A DNA stretch of 64,000 nt from Brevibacillus reuszeri (GCF_002897295.1 NZ_BEXF01000011.1:62001-126000), one strand, 5' to 3'; counted from the stretch's first letter, positions 35,974 through 45,711 are shown. Translations and numbers: made by a program. Notes: generated by a model from the letters alone, not told the origin.

Positions 35974-36846
35974 CTACACTTCATCCCAAAAACGTCGGAG
36001 GTTATCCATGCCGATTTTAGAGCCTTCCCGGCAGTCTTCCATTCCTTCGAATTCAACAGTGATATAGCCGTCGTAGCCAGACTGTTTGACCAGCTTGACG
36101 ACTTCGCGAATATTGATATCCCCTTGGCCCACGATCGCCCCGCGCAAGTAATTGCCGTTAACGGTCTTGAACCATTTTCCGCCACCTGGCTCATTGTAAT
36201 AAGGACGGAAGTAAAAATCCTTGAAGTGAACAAGCGACGCGTACGGCAGATTTTTCTTCACACCAACAAGCGAATCTTCATCGACACACATAAAGTTTCC
36301 AATATCTACAGTCGTTTTGAAATTCGGACGGTTCACCGCCTGGAGTACACGCTGCACACGGTCGCTCGCCTGGACGAGCCAGCCATGGTTTTCAATCGTC
36401 GTCGTAATTCCGAACTGCGCAGCGTAATCGGCAATTTGACGGCTTCCTTCGACCATGACGTCCAGATTGTTTTCAAAATACTCGATCGTTGTTTGCTCCA
36501 CAGGAACGGTAAAAGTAGAAACGTCGTGGCGCATGTGCTTGATGCCCATACGGTTCAAAAGGTCCACATGCGTCTTCACACGTGCTACCTCTGCCTCGAA
36601 AGCTTCCTCGCTCTCCTGAATGAAGTTGGTTGGCATCGAGTAGTTGGACAGCTCAATCCCTACCGCCTTGGCCTTATCACGAACAGCATCAGCCAAATCG
36701 TAGTTATCGACCAGTGTGAAGCCGTACGGCACGATTTCCATATGCTCGCCGCCATTGTCAGCAATCCATTGTACAACATCCAGTACGTCCATCTCACCTG
36801 CTCTGATTGCAGTCAACAAGCTATACGTGCTTAGTCCAATTTTCAT
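35974..36846 (-). CDS. TIM-barrel sugar phosphate isomerase/epimerase
   Basis: A 290-residue AP-endonuclease-2-like TIM barrel, the fold of sugar isomerases and epimerases such as IolE/IolI and YcjR. Metal ligands are suggested by the acidic/His residues in TTTIENHGW, TTVDIGNF, VHFKDFYFR and ITVEFEGMED. Together with Gfo/Idh/MocA dehydrogenases this fold commonly processes keto-sugar intermediates. ATG 36846 is chosen (GAGGTGG five bases upstream). Last gene of the operon. Confidence 0.8.
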   Translation of the reverse strand: MKIGLSTYSLLTAIRAGEMDVLDVVQWIADNGGEHMEIVPYGFTLVDNYDLADAVRDKAKAVGIELSNYSMPTNFIQESEEAFEAEVARVKTHVDLLNRMGIKHMRHDVSTFTVPVEQTTIEYFENNLDVMVEGSRQIADYAAQFGITTTIENHGWLVQASDRVQRVLQAVNRPNFKTTVDIGNFMCVDEDSLVGVKKNLPYASLVHFKDFYFRPYYNEPGGGKWFKTVNGNYLRGAIVGQGDINIREVVKLVKQSGYDGYITVEFEGMEDCREGSKIGMDNLRRFWDEV

Positions 36847-36907
36847 TTCATCCACCTCATTATTTGTTTTGTTGTGAATAGTTCTCGACTCGATCTCTCG
36901 GGATGGC

Positions 36908-37900
36908 TTAAGAGAGAGGCAGCCTCGTGATTGTTACAGCTTGTTTTGCATGATTGGACTCATAGGCGGCTTTGACAACCTCCAGGGTACGCAGCCCGTC
37001 CTCTCCAGTAATCGAAGGAGCGCGCCCATCCTGAACGCATTGAACAAAATCTGCGATCAGCCGTTCATCCATATCTACTGCCCAAGGCAGATGCTGCCAT
37101 TTATTGCCGCGATCATTATAGTAGAGGGCGTGCTGCTTAAACACGTCGATCCACAGCGTTCCTTTTGTTCCGATAATATGCATGGTCACATCGCCCCATG
37201 TAGGGAATGTCTTTGGTCTCGACCAGCTCGGATCGATCGTCACGATGACTCCCGACTCCAATTCCAGAGATACCATCCCGCAATCTTCTACATCGATATC
37301 ATAAAAGCGGGTATCCAGCTCAGCGTATACACTTTTCACTTCATCCCGAAGCATCCAGCGAACGAGATCCATTAGATGCACGATATGATCCGTAGCCGCT
37401 CCGCCCCCGGACAGTTCTTTGTCAATAAACCATCCGCCAGGCATTTGCCCATGATTCGTACCATTGATGGCGATTACCTCTCCAATTGCCTTGTCATCTA
37501 GCATCTGCTTCACTTGTTCCATCACTGGTGCGAAGCGGACAGGATAAGCGACCTGCAAAATGACTCCTTCTTCCTTGCATGTACGGATCATTTCCTCTGC
37601 ATCCGCTACTTCCGTCGCAATCGGTTTTTCACATAAAATATGCTTCTTTGCTTTGGCGCTGGCGATCACGTGCTCCTTGTGCTTTGCATTTTCCGAACAG
37701 ACGATGACTGCTTCGATATCTGTTTCCAAAAAGGCTTGCAGATCCTCGTAGTAATCGACCTGATAAGCAGCTGCCGTCTTTTGTCCCCGTTCTGCGTCTC
37801 CATCCCAAATCGCGGTGAGGCGTGCATCAGGGTGCTTTTGCAAATAAGTCGCGTAACTATGTGCATGCATATGTGCAAAGCTGATGATTCCGACCTTCAT
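36908..37900 (-). CDS. Gfo/Idh/MocA-family dehydrogenase
   Basis: A 330-residue NAD(P)-dependent sugar dehydrogenase. The N-terminal Rossmann domain starts MKVGIISFAHMHAHSYATYL and includes the family motif EKP in HILCEKPIATEVADAEEM, whose lysine takes part in catalysis. The C-terminal domain includes GGGAATDHIVHLMDLVRWML, with the conserved Asp-x-x-x-His pair. Its start overlaps the end of the previous gene by 4 bp (ATGA). Probably oxidises a hydroxyl of the imported sugar; substrate not known. Confidence 0.85.
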   Translation of the reverse strand: MKVGIISFAHMHAHSYATYLQKHPDARLTAIWDGDAERGQKTAAAYQVDYYEDLQAFLETDIEAVIVCSENAKHKEHVIASAKAKKHILCEKPIATEVADAEEMIRTCKEEGVILQVAYPVRFAPVMEQVKQMLDDKAIGEVIAINGTNHGQMPGGWFIDKELSGGGAATDHIVHLMDLVRWMLRDEVKSVYAELDTRFYDIDVEDCGMVSLELESGVIVTIDPSWSRPKTFPTWGDVTMHIIGTKGTLWIDVFKQHALYYNDRGNKWQHLPWAVDMDERLIADFVQCVQDGRAPSITGEDGLRTLEVVKAAYESNHAKQAVTITRLPLS

Positions 37901-38841
37901 ATGGAGTCACCTCCGTCCATGAGCTGGACCGGTTGTCCCGATTCAGCAGATTGCCTAGTAGCCTGCGCGATTTTTTGTGCCTGGAGAATATCTTCTGGAG
38001 CTATAGCCAGAGCTTCATGCTTGGATAGGCACGAAACCACATGCTCTCTAAAGCTTCGCTCGCGTTCCAGTTGAGCCAATTGAGCAAACCTCTCCCAGCC
38101 CAGTACTTTTTGTTCCAGACGTTTATTCGTTTGCCATAAGATCGGCTGACTATCATGACTGTCATGCTGAATCATGCCGGCATCTCCCGTTATTTCAAAA
38201 GCCGCTCGCTCAGAGGCTTCTGCCCACGAAAGCTCTACATGTGCAATCGTGCCATCTTCCATTCTCAGCATGACCAGTGCGTATTCGAGCTCTTGACCAG
38301 AATCGTCCGTATGCTTGACTCGTCTAGCCATGACACGTACAACATCGCCAAATGTCCAACGCAGCCAATCAAACTCCGCTACGCCTAGCTCGTGAAAAAT
38401 ACAACCTTTGGCACTCCCTGCTTCGGGCGCAGGCGCACTTCTGCGGACACGGATGACGCCTGGGTTTCCGATCGCACCTTGTCGGACCTGCTCGCGCGCC
38501 TGCACGTATTCCGGTGAAAAGCGCAAGCTGCTACCGAGCACCAGCTTTACCTCTCGCGCCTCACACAGCTCGTTGGCCTTGCGAAGGGCAATCTGTCCGA
38601 GCTGCCCGCCCGCTCCGCAAATGACATGCTTTTTTTCTTTGGCAGCGAGCGCAATCCATTCGGCAGATTCCTCTACGGATGAAAGAATGTCCACAATATC
38701 GACTTCCTTTTCCTGCAGAAGCTCCCGCAGCTTCTCTAAGCTGCCTGCATAGCCTACTACCTCTGCCGCCTTGACCCCTGACCACGCCTCGCAGCATGTT
38801 TTCCCAGTTTCCTGTGACCCTGCCACAACTACTTTCACCAT
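37897..38841 (-). CDS. Degenerate Gfo/Idh/MocA-family protein lacking EKP
   Basis: A 314-residue protein with the two-domain layout of Gfo/Idh/MocA enzymes: a Rossmann-like N-terminal half and a C-terminal half with IFHELGVAEFDWLRWTFGDV. At the place of the catalytic EKP motif it has HVICGAGGQLGQ, so the catalytic lysine is missing, and the nucleotide loop is also unusual (VVVAGSQETGKTCCEAW). It may be an enzyme with altered chemistry, an inactive partner of the overlapping neighbour or a sensor. Translationally coupled to the next gene. Confidence 0.75.
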   Translation of the reverse strand: MVKVVVAGSQETGKTCCEAWSGVKAAEVVGYAGSLEKLRELLQEKEVDIVDILSSVEESAEWIALAAKEKKHVICGAGGQLGQIALRKANELCEAREVKLVLGSSLRFSPEYVQAREQVRQGAIGNPGVIRVRRSAPAPEAGSAKGCIFHELGVAEFDWLRWTFGDVVRVMARRVKHTDDSGQELEYALVMLRMEDGTIAHVELSWAEASERAAFEITGDAGMIQHDSHDSQPILWQTNKRLEQKVLGWERFAQLAQLERERSFREHVVSCLSKHEALAIAPEDILQAQKIAQATRQSAESGQPVQLMDGGDSI

Positions 38842-38882
38842 GAGCTTCCCACCTTTCGTTGATCACACAAGTTTTGATCCTT

Positions 38883-40085
38883 TTATAGTGAAAAGTGAAA
38901 TCGATCCTGTAACAAGACTGCCGCCGCTCCAACCACTTCCACGTCTTCTCCGAGTGAATTGGGACGAATCGCAAGTCCCTCCGTCAAAATGCCGTGTGCA
39001 TATTCGTTGACATACTCCGTGACCTTGGAAATCAACAGTGAATTTTCTAAAGCAATGTCTCCCCCAAGAATGATGACCTCAGGGTTAAACAGATGAACGA
39101 GAGTGACCAAGCCTGTTGCCAAATACGAAGCCGTTTCTTCCAAAATGCTTTCTGCAAAAGGATCATTTTGCGCCAATGCCAGGCAAAAAGTTTTGGAGGA
39201 GATGCGATTGATGTCATTTCCAGCAAGCTCCATAATGCAGCTTTGCTTTCCTTTGGCCAGCCCTGACAGCAGCTTGGAGTAAATCGCCGGCCAGCTCACA
39301 TAATTTTCAAGACAGCCAATATTCCCGCAATCACAGCGAACACCAGCCCGATCAATCGTGGTATGCCCGAATTCGCCTGCACCACCGGCATACCCCCGAT
39401 AGATGGAGCCGTTGACCAATATGCTTGAACCAAGACCATCTCCAATGGTTACGTAAAGCATGTTTTGATAATGATTGAAATCACCGATGCTTTTTTCTGC
39501 TAGCAAGTAGGCGTTCGTATCGTTGTCGAGCCAGGTTTTGATTTGAAAGCGGCTCTCTACAATCTCTCGCACTGGCGTATCCTTTAATTTCAGCTTTGGA
39601 TTGTAGCGAATCACCCCGTTGTCTGAATCCACGATCCCTTGTGTGACGATCGAAATGCCCACACAATTGTCCAGATTCTCATAGGGTCGAACGAACTCTT
39701 CAATGATTTGCAGCAAATACGCAATGACGCTGTCACCCTGATATGACTTGATCGAATAAGCTTCCTTCTTACGGACCTTTGCTTCCAGGTTCATTTCCGC
39801 GATCGTAATTTTAGATCCACTAATCGAGATTCCGATCAAAAAATGACTATCGGGGGAGAACTGAAGCAAAATCGGTCTCCGTCCCCCATTCGACGTTCCT
39901 GTTCCCACCTCGCTGACGAGCGAATCACGAATCAATTCGCTGACAGCCGACGTCACTGTGGTAGGACTCAGCTTGTGCCGCTTTGCTATTTCACTCCGGG
40001 AAATGGGGCCGTAATGACGGATCGTATCTAGTATGATGGACCGATTCAACTCTTGAATTAGCTTTAAATCACCCGTCCTACGCAT
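38883..40085 (-). CDS. ROK-family transcriptional repressor (NagC/XylR type)
   Basis: A 400-residue regulator. The N-terminal winged helix (about 8-75; SRSEIAKRHKLSPTTVTSAVSELI) is followed by a ROK sugar-binding domain. The latter has GEFGHTTIDRAG and the zinc motif CDCGNIGCLENY, plus LDNDTNAYLLAE. ROK repressors bind a sugar or sugar phosphate inducer. It is encoded inside the operon, between the transporter ATPase and the dehydrogenase genes, so it probably represses the whole block. ATG 40085 has AAAGGAAGGG upstream. Confidence 0.88.
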   Translation of the reverse strand: MRRTGDLKLIQELNRSIILDTIRHYGPISRSEIAKRHKLSPTTVTSAVSELIRDSLVSEVGTGTSNGGRRPILLQFSPDSHFLIGISISGSKITIAEMNLEAKVRKKEAYSIKSYQGDSVIAYLLQIIEEFVRPYENLDNCVGISIVTQGIVDSDNGVIRYNPKLKLKDTPVREIVESRFQIKTWLDNDTNAYLLAEKSIGDFNHYQNMLYVTIGDGLGSSILVNGSIYRGYAGGAGEFGHTTIDRAGVRCDCGNIGCLENYVSWPAIYSKLLSGLAKGKQSCIMELAGNDINRISSKTFCLALAQNDPFAESILEETASYLATGLVTLVHLFNPEVIILGGDIALENSLLISKVTEYVNEYAHGILTEGLAIRPNSLGEDVEVVGAAAVLLQDRFHFSL

Positions 40086-40157
40086 GGAACCCTTCCTTTT
40101 ACTGAGTAGATTGATGAAAACCACTTTCGTCATGTTTGGAAGCAAGCATGGCGCTCT

Positions 40158-41120
40158 TTACAGATGACACGCGACGAAATGGTCGCTTTCAGCACTTTCC
40201 CTAAGCGGTGGAGCTGTTGTTGTACAAATATCCATCTTGTACGGACAACGGGTGTGAAACGCGCATCCCGATGGTGGATTGACCGGACTTGGCACATCTC
40301 CCTGTAAAATAATCCGCTCCCTTTTTGCACGTGGATCAGGAATCGGTACCGATGAGAGCAGCGCCTTGGTGTACGGATGCTGAGGATTCGCAAAGATCGA
40401 CTCCTTTGGTCCTGATTCCACCAGTGAGCCTAAATACATGACGCCGATTTTATCGCTAATATGCTCAACCACACTGAGGTCATGGGATATAAACAAATAC
40501 GTCAAATGAAACTCTTCCTGCAAATCCTTGAGCAGATTCAAAATTTGTGACTGAATCGAAACGTCTAATGCCGATACCGGCTCATCCGCCACAATCAGCT
40601 TTGGCTTCAAAATGAGTGCACGTGCAATCCCGATCCGCTGCCGCTGACCTCCGCTGAATTCATGGGCGAACTTGTCGGCATGGTAGCTGTTTAAACCTAC
40701 GACCTCCAGCATTTCAGAAACGAGCTTTTCTCTTTCCGCCGTGGAGAGCTTGGTATGAATAATCAGCGGCTCCCCCACTACATCACGAATTTTCATCCGG
40801 GGATTGAGCGAGGCATACGGGTCCTGGAAAACCATCTGCACCTGCTTGCGCACCTCGCGCAGCCGATTTTCGTTCATTTTCGAGATTTCTTCATTGTTGA
40901 TCCAGATTTTCCCTTCATCGGGGGTCAAAAGACGTGTAACCAGCCGCCCTGTGGTTGACTTCCCGCAGCCGCTCTCACCGACCAGACTGAATGTTTCGCC
41001 TTCTTTGATCTCAAAGGAAACACGGTTAACGGCTTTTACGCTTTTCTTGCTCCCCAGAAAACCACTATCAATCGGAAACGTTTTTTTGATACCGTCAACG
41101 ACTACCAGTGACTTAGACAT
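40158..41120 (-). CDS. ABC transporter ATPase, OppF/DppF type
   Basis: A 320-residue ATPase with Walker A GESGCGKSTTGR, signature FSGGQRQRIG and Walker B LIVADEPVSALD. The C-terminal oligopeptide-transporter extension with CAFHTRCPYKMDIC is present. It pairs with the DppD-type ATPase whose end it overlaps by 8 bp. In this operon it should drive import of the same substrate as the binding protein at 44037. Start ATG 41120. Confidence 0.9.
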   Translation of the reverse strand: MSKSLVVVDGIKKTFPIDSGFLGSKKSVKAVNRVSFEIKEGETFSLVGESGCGKSTTGRLVTRLLTPDEGKIWINNEEISKMNENRLREVRKQVQMVFQDPYASLNPRMKIRDVVGEPLIIHTKLSTAEREKLVSEMLEVVGLNSYHADKFAHEFSGGQRQRIGIARALILKPKLIVADEPVSALDVSIQSQILNLLKDLQEEFHLTYLFISHDLSVVEHISDKIGVMYLGSLVESGPKESIFANPQHPYTKALLSSVPIPDPRAKRERIILQGDVPSPVNPPSGCAFHTRCPYKMDICTTTAPPLRESAESDHFVACHL

Positions 41121-42105
41121 GCACATCCCTACTTTCCTCGCGATACAGCCAGCAGCGACAAAAACGTTCTGGACCTGTAGTGGTGATCGCAGGCTCTTCC
41201 TCCCAGCAGACGGGCATTACATCTTTGCAGCGCGGAGCAAACTTGCAGCCTTTTGGCATCTGATTCGGATTTGGCACATTCCCTGGGACCGAATCGAGTC
41301 GGGAACGCTTTTGACCCAGCTTGGGAACCGAGCCGATCAAGCCTTTTGTATACGGATGCTTCGGATCATCGAACAAATCGAGGACAGATGCCTCTTCTAC
41401 GACTCGCCCTGCGTACATGACGACCACGCGATTGCACATCTCAGCTACGACACCCAAATCATGCGTGATCAGCAGCATCGACATATGCTCATCGGCCTGA
41501 AGCTGCTTCATGACATCGAGAATTTGCGCCTGGATCGTCACGTCCAGAGCGGTCGTCGGCTCATCCGCAATCAGTAAATTCGGCTGACACGACATCGCCA
41601 TCGCAATCATGATCCTCTGCCTCATCCCGCCAGACAGCTGGTGCGGATACTCATTAATAATCTCTTGAGGTCTTGGAATCCCGACCTTGGTCAGCATACT
41701 AATCGCATGCTCTCTCGCCTGCTTATCGGAATAGCCCAGATGCAGCCGAATCGACTCCATGAGCTGCTCGCCGATCTTCATGACCGGATTGAGCGAAGTC
41801 ATCGGCTCCTGAAAAATCATCGCGATCTCTTTGCCACGAATCCCGCGCATTTCGCTTTCAGAGATGTTCAGGATGTTGGTTCCGTTATACGTAATCTCAC
41901 CGTTCGTAATCTCGCCAGTCGTGTCCTTGAACAAGCGCATGATCGAAAGCGAGGTCACGCTCTTACCACAGCCTGATTCACCGACAAGCCCGAGCACTTC
42001 CCCTTTTTTTATATGAAAGCTGACCTTGTCCAAAACAACAGTCTTTTTGTTATCTCTCGTAAACTGCGTTTGCAGATGCTTTACTTCGATGATGTTTTCA
42101 CTCAT
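41113..42105 (-). CDS. ABC transporter ATPase, OppD/DppD type
   Basis: A 330-residue ATPase with Walker A GESGCGKSVTSL, signature LSGGMRQRIM and Walker B LLIADEPTTALD. The C-terminal extension has the cysteine motif CKFAPRCKDVMPVC typical of Opp/Dpp ATPases. The ATG at 42105 is preferred over 42114. Second ATPase of the heterodimeric importer in the sugar-type operon. Confidence 0.9.
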   Translation of the reverse strand: MSENIIEVKHLQTQFTRDNKKTVVLDKVSFHIKKGEVLGLVGESGCGKSVTSLSIMRLFKDTTGEITNGEITYNGTNILNISESEMRGIRGKEIAMIFQEPMTSLNPVMKIGEQLMESIRLHLGYSDKQAREHAISMLTKVGIPRPQEIINEYPHQLSGGMRQRIMIAMAMSCQPNLLIADEPTTALDVTIQAQILDVMKQLQADEHMSMLLITHDLGVVAEMCNRVVVMYAGRVVEEASVLDLFDDPKHPYTKGLIGSVPKLGQKRSRLDSVPGNVPNPNQMPKGCKFAPRCKDVMPVCWEEEPAITTTGPERFCRCWLYREESRDVHV

Positions 42106-42123
42106 CTGCCCCATCTCCCTCGA

Positions 42124-43017
42124 TTAGTTCTTTGTTTTCGGGTCCAGGATATCTCTGAGGCCATCGCCAACCAGATTGAATGCGAGGACCGACAGGAAGA
42201 TCGCCAAACCAGGAATCATGACAACGTGAGGCGAGGTAGCCAGATAATCACGCCCCATGCTTAGCATCGCTCCCCAGTCGGGACTTTCCGGCTTCGCTCC
42301 CAGTCCGAGAAAGCTCAAGCTGGATGCAGCCAGAATCGACGTACCAATACGAAGGGAAAAGAAGACAATCATGCTGGATACTGTTTCAGGAAAAATGTGG
42401 CGGAAAATGATCCGACTGCTTTTGGCCCCCATCGATCTCGCCGCTTCAACAAATACTGCTTCCTTGGCTGCCAGTGTGTTCCCCCGAATCAGTCGGGCAA
42501 AGGACGGAATACTGAACACGGCTACCGCCACGACCACATTCGTTAAGCCTGGTCCCAAAATCGCCACGATGGCAATCGCCAAGAGCAGATCCGGGAAAGC
42601 AAACATGACGTCACTTGATCTCATAATGAGCCGATCCATCCAGCCACCGTAGTAGCCGCTGCACAAGCCCAAAATCGTCCCGATCACCGCTCCGACCAAA
42701 ACCGAGGTAAAGCTGACACTTAGCGAGATTCCGGTTCCGACGATGATTCGGCTCAGGATGTCTCTGCCGTACTCATCTGTTCCCGCCCAATGCTTGGCGG
42801 AAGGGGTTTGCAGGATCGCATCATAGTCAGGCTCATATGGATCATACGGGGCAATCAAAGGTCCAAATATCGCAATGAAAAGTAGAAAGAGGATAAAAAA
42901 ACCAGCCCAAAACGCCGTTTTTTGTTTCTTCCACTTGGTCCAAAACTCACTCATCCTGGAGCTTTTCTTTTCCATGGAGACCTGCGAGCTATGGCTCACT
43001 TCCTTTACTGCTTCCAT
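42124..43017 (-). CDS. ABC transporter permease, OppC/DppC type
   Basis: A 297-residue permease with an N-terminal cytosolic tail, a first span near residues 35-55 and the BPD-type permease domain, including SFTSVLVGAVIGTILGLCSG and the EAA-like loop EAARSMGAKSSRIIFRHIFP. GGAGGAG precedes the ATG. It forms the channel with the DppB-type subunit, 18 bp downstream of which it starts. Confidence 0.9.
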   Translation of the reverse strand: MEAVKEVSHSSQVSMEKKSSRMSEFWTKWKKQKTAFWAGFFILFLLFIAIFGPLIAPYDPYEPDYDAILQTPSAKHWAGTDEYGRDILSRIIVGTGISLSVSFTSVLVGAVIGTILGLCSGYYGGWMDRLIMRSSDVMFAFPDLLLAIAIVAILGPGLTNVVVAVAVFSIPSFARLIRGNTLAAKEAVFVEAARSMGAKSSRIIFRHIFPETVSSMIVFFSLRIGTSILAASSLSFLGLGAKPESPDWGAMLSMGRDYLATSPHVVMIPGLAIFLSVLAFNLVGDGLRDILDPKTKN

Positions 43018-43035
43018 TACAGTCTCCTCCTCTAC

Positions 43036-43959
43036 TTAGCTTTCATAGCGAATCTTAGGATTTAGCGCTTTATACAAAATATCAACCAGGAGATTCACCA
43101 GAATGAATTCCAGCGAGAACAGCAGAATGACCGCTTGTACAACTGGATAGTCACGGAAAGCAATCGAGTCGATCAACAATCGCCCCATACCCGGAATACT
43201 GAACACTGTTTCTACCACAACTGACCCGCCAAGCAAAAAGCCGAACTGCAAGCCAGCGATCGTAACGACAGGGATCATGGAGTTTTTCAGGGCGTGCTTG
43301 CGAACCACCACGGATTCTTTCAAGCCTTTTGCCCGACCAGTTCGAATGAAATCCTCTTTTAACGTTTCGAGCAGCGAAGATCTCGTAAAACGGGCGAGCA
43401 TCGACATAATTCCCGCTCCTAATGTAAGAGATGGGAGAACGTAGCTTTTCCAGCTTTCTGCCCCGCCTGTCGGAAACCACCCGAGCTGCACGGAAAAAAT
43501 CTGTATAAGAATGAGTCCCAGCCAAAATCCAGGTAAGGAGATGCCTGATATCGCTGTCAGCATCCCTACGTAATCGGGCCATTTATTGCGGAACACAGCC
43601 GAAATGGTCCCGATCAGCAAGCCCAGAACTAGCGCCCAGCCTAAACTCATAAATGTCAAATTCATCGTAATCATGTAGCGATTCGCAAACATATCGCTAA
43701 TCGGAAGTCCTGTCTTTAGAGAATGACCCAAATTGCCTGTGAACAAGTTTTGCATATACGTGGCGTATTGAACCAACAACGGTTTATCTAGTCCCAGCTC
43801 TTCGCGAACGCGTGTAATCTCTTCCAGTGTTGCGTCCTTTCCCGCCGCCAGACGGACAGGATCACCCGGGACCAGGTGAATAAAAAAGAAAATGAGCAGC
43901 GACACGACGAAAATGATCGGAATGATCTCGATAAGCCTCTTCACGATATAACGGAACAT
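43036..43959 (-). CDS. ABC transporter permease, OppB/DppB type
   Basis: A 307-residue permease. N-terminal FRYIVKRLIEIIPIIFVVSL and the segment FFIHLVPGDPVRLAAGKDA are typical of DppB. The EAA loop reads RTGRAKGLKESVVVRKHALK. AGGAGG precedes the ATG. A strong stem-loop lies between it and the binding-protein gene, which probably reduces permease expression relative to the receptor. Confidence 0.9.
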   Translation of the reverse strand: MFRYIVKRLIEIIPIIFVVSLLIFFFIHLVPGDPVRLAAGKDATLEEITRVREELGLDKPLLVQYATYMQNLFTGNLGHSLKTGLPISDMFANRYMITMNLTFMSLGWALVLGLLIGTISAVFRNKWPDYVGMLTAISGISLPGFWLGLILIQIFSVQLGWFPTGGAESWKSYVLPSLTLGAGIMSMLARFTRSSLLETLKEDFIRTGRAKGLKESVVVRKHALKNSMIPVVTIAGLQFGFLLGGSVVVETVFSIPGMGRLLIDSIAFRDYPVVQAVILLFSLEFILVNLLVDILYKALNPKIRYES

Positions 43960-43990
43960 ATTTTGTGTTCCTCCTAAATAAGAAAAGTAA

Positions 43991-44027
43991 AGCAGCGCTG
44001 GGCAGCAGGCAACGACCCAACGCTGCT
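43991..44027 (-). terminator. Intercistronic stem-loop after the binding-protein gene
   Basis: A 12-bp stem (AGCAGCGTTGGG with CCCAGCGCTGCT, one G-T pair) lies ten bases past the stop codon, followed by TTTACTTTTCTT on the minus strand. Its place between receptor and permease genes fits partial termination or 3' end protection. Confidence 0.7.
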
Positions 44028-44036
44028 TTTCTGGTA

Positions 44037-45638
44037 TTATTTAAATTCCGCTTCTCTTACGTAGATGCCGCCGCTTGGCGTGATGTAAACACCTTCTACG
44101 TTGCTGCGCTTTCCATACAAGATTTCATCGACAGCGAGGAAAATCCACGGTGCTTCTTTAAATACATTTTCCTGTACGACTCCATACAGCTCTTTTTGCT
44201 TCGCTTGGTCAGAGGACTGAGTCGCTTCCTTGATGCTCTTGTCTACCAGATCGTTTTTGTAGAATGCAGTGTTCGCTCCAGCCGGCGGGAAGTTCTCGCT
44301 GCTGAACAGAGAGCGCATCGCGTTATCCGGGTCTGCGGACGACCAGCTTACATACCACATGTTCATTTTTGCTTCCTCAGGCGATTTGATGCCGTAAATC
44401 TCATCGGACAGTGTCGCTTCTTCCATCGACTTCACTTCAACCGTGATGCCGACCTTTTGCAATTGCTGCTGGATGAATTGCATACCCTTCATCGTATCGG
44501 AGTTGGTATTTCCCCAGATGTCAGTCGTGAAGCCATTCTCGTAGCCAGCTTCCTTGAGCAATTCTTTCGCTTTTTCAATGTTGTATTCATAGACGCCCTG
44601 CTTGGCGTAATGTGCAATCGTAGGAGACATGACGGATTCCAGCTTCGCTCCGTATCCTGCTTTTACAACCTTGATGAAGGCATCCTTGTCTACCGCATAG
44701 TTGATTGCTTGTCTCACACGCGGATCATCAAACGGCTTTTTCAGCATGTTGATGGAGACGTAACGGGTGATCGTAGAAGGTGTGCGCTCTACTTTTACTC
44801 CGTCCGCGCCATTCAAAGTTTCTACTTGTTGCTCTGGCAGCGGATAGATGACGTCAGCCTCTCCCGTTTTGAGCATCGCTACGCGGGAGCCATTTTCCGG
44901 TACTGGCTTGTAGGTGATTTTTTGAACCTTGGCAGCACCCTTATCCCAGTGATCCTGATTCAGCTCGACAGTCAAGTGATCGCCCTGTACCCACTCCACG
45001 AATTTGTACGGCCCAGTACCAACCGGATTTTTCGCGATGTCCTTGCCGTATTTTTCAAGAGCTTGCGGGCTAATGATTCCCGTCGTGAATTTGTTGATCA
45101 TGGCACTGAACGGTTGGTTCAGCGTCACCTTTACAGTGTAATCGTCTACGACGTCTGTGCTTTTGATGTACTTGTAGTTGCGGTAGGCACGCAGATTGTT
45201 TTCCTGATTGCTCATGCGGTCGAAGTTGATTTTGACTGCTTGGGCATTGAACGGCGTACCATCATGGAACTTGACGTTTTGACGCAGCTTGAAAGTGTAT
45301 TCGGTCGCATCATCATTCACCGAATATTCAGTCGAAAGTCCTGGTATAAGCTTCAAGTCTTTGTCGTAAATCAATAGGCCCTCAAACATGGAGGTCTGTA
45401 CCCCACTTGACAGGGCATCCCCTGTATTTTGCGGGTCCATCGTAATGAAGTTTTCGTTGACTGCCACCACCAGCTGCTCTTTTTGTTTTGCTGGCGTCTC
45501 ACCTGAGTTGGCAGCTGGCGGAGCAGAAGTACCTCCTGTGCTGCCTCCTGTGCCACTGTTGCCACTGGAACACCCAAATAGTAAAGCTACTGAAAAAAGG
45601 AATACAGATGCTGCTCGCAAATAAGACACTTTTTTCAT
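44037..45638 (-). CDS. Family-5 (Opp/Dpp-type) binding lipoprotein
   Basis: A 533-residue solute-binding lipoprotein (lipobox ALLFGC, Cys23) followed by a Gly/Ser/Pro linker. The family-5 signature is EYTFKLRQNVKFHDGTPF. It belongs to the peptide/nickel class, but some members bind oligosaccharides, and the surrounding sugar genes favour that here. ATG 45638 has AAGGGGG upstream. The true ligand cannot be read from sequence. Confidence 0.85.
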   Translation of the reverse strand: MKKVSYLRAASVFLFSVALLFGCSSGNSGTGGSTGGTSAPPAANSGETPAKQKEQLVVAVNENFITMDPQNTGDALSSGVQTSMFEGLLIYDKDLKLIPGLSTEYSVNDDATEYTFKLRQNVKFHDGTPFNAQAVKINFDRMSNQENNLRAYRNYKYIKSTDVVDDYTVKVTLNQPFSAMINKFTTGIISPQALEKYGKDIAKNPVGTGPYKFVEWVQGDHLTVELNQDHWDKGAAKVQKITYKPVPENGSRVAMLKTGEADVIYPLPEQQVETLNGADGVKVERTPSTITRYVSINMLKKPFDDPRVRQAINYAVDKDAFIKVVKAGYGAKLESVMSPTIAHYAKQGVYEYNIEKAKELLKEAGYENGFTTDIWGNTNSDTMKGMQFIQQQLQKVGITVEVKSMEEATLSDEIYGIKSPEEAKMNMWYVSWSSADPDNAMRSLFSSENFPPAGANTAFYKNDLVDKSIKEATQSSDQAKQKELYGVVQENVFKEAPWIFLAVDEILYGKRSNVEGVYITPSGGIYVREAEFK

Positions 45639-45711
45639 GACCCAATCCCCCTTACAATTTTTATCTGATAGATGCAATCTGGATGTCCCTGGACTCATTT
45701 TCCCCGGCTAT

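Noticed and set aside
43965..45377. Long open frame (470 codons) on the plus strand
   Set aside because: Antisense to the family-5 binding protein, with no recognisable domain; a shadow of the coding strand.
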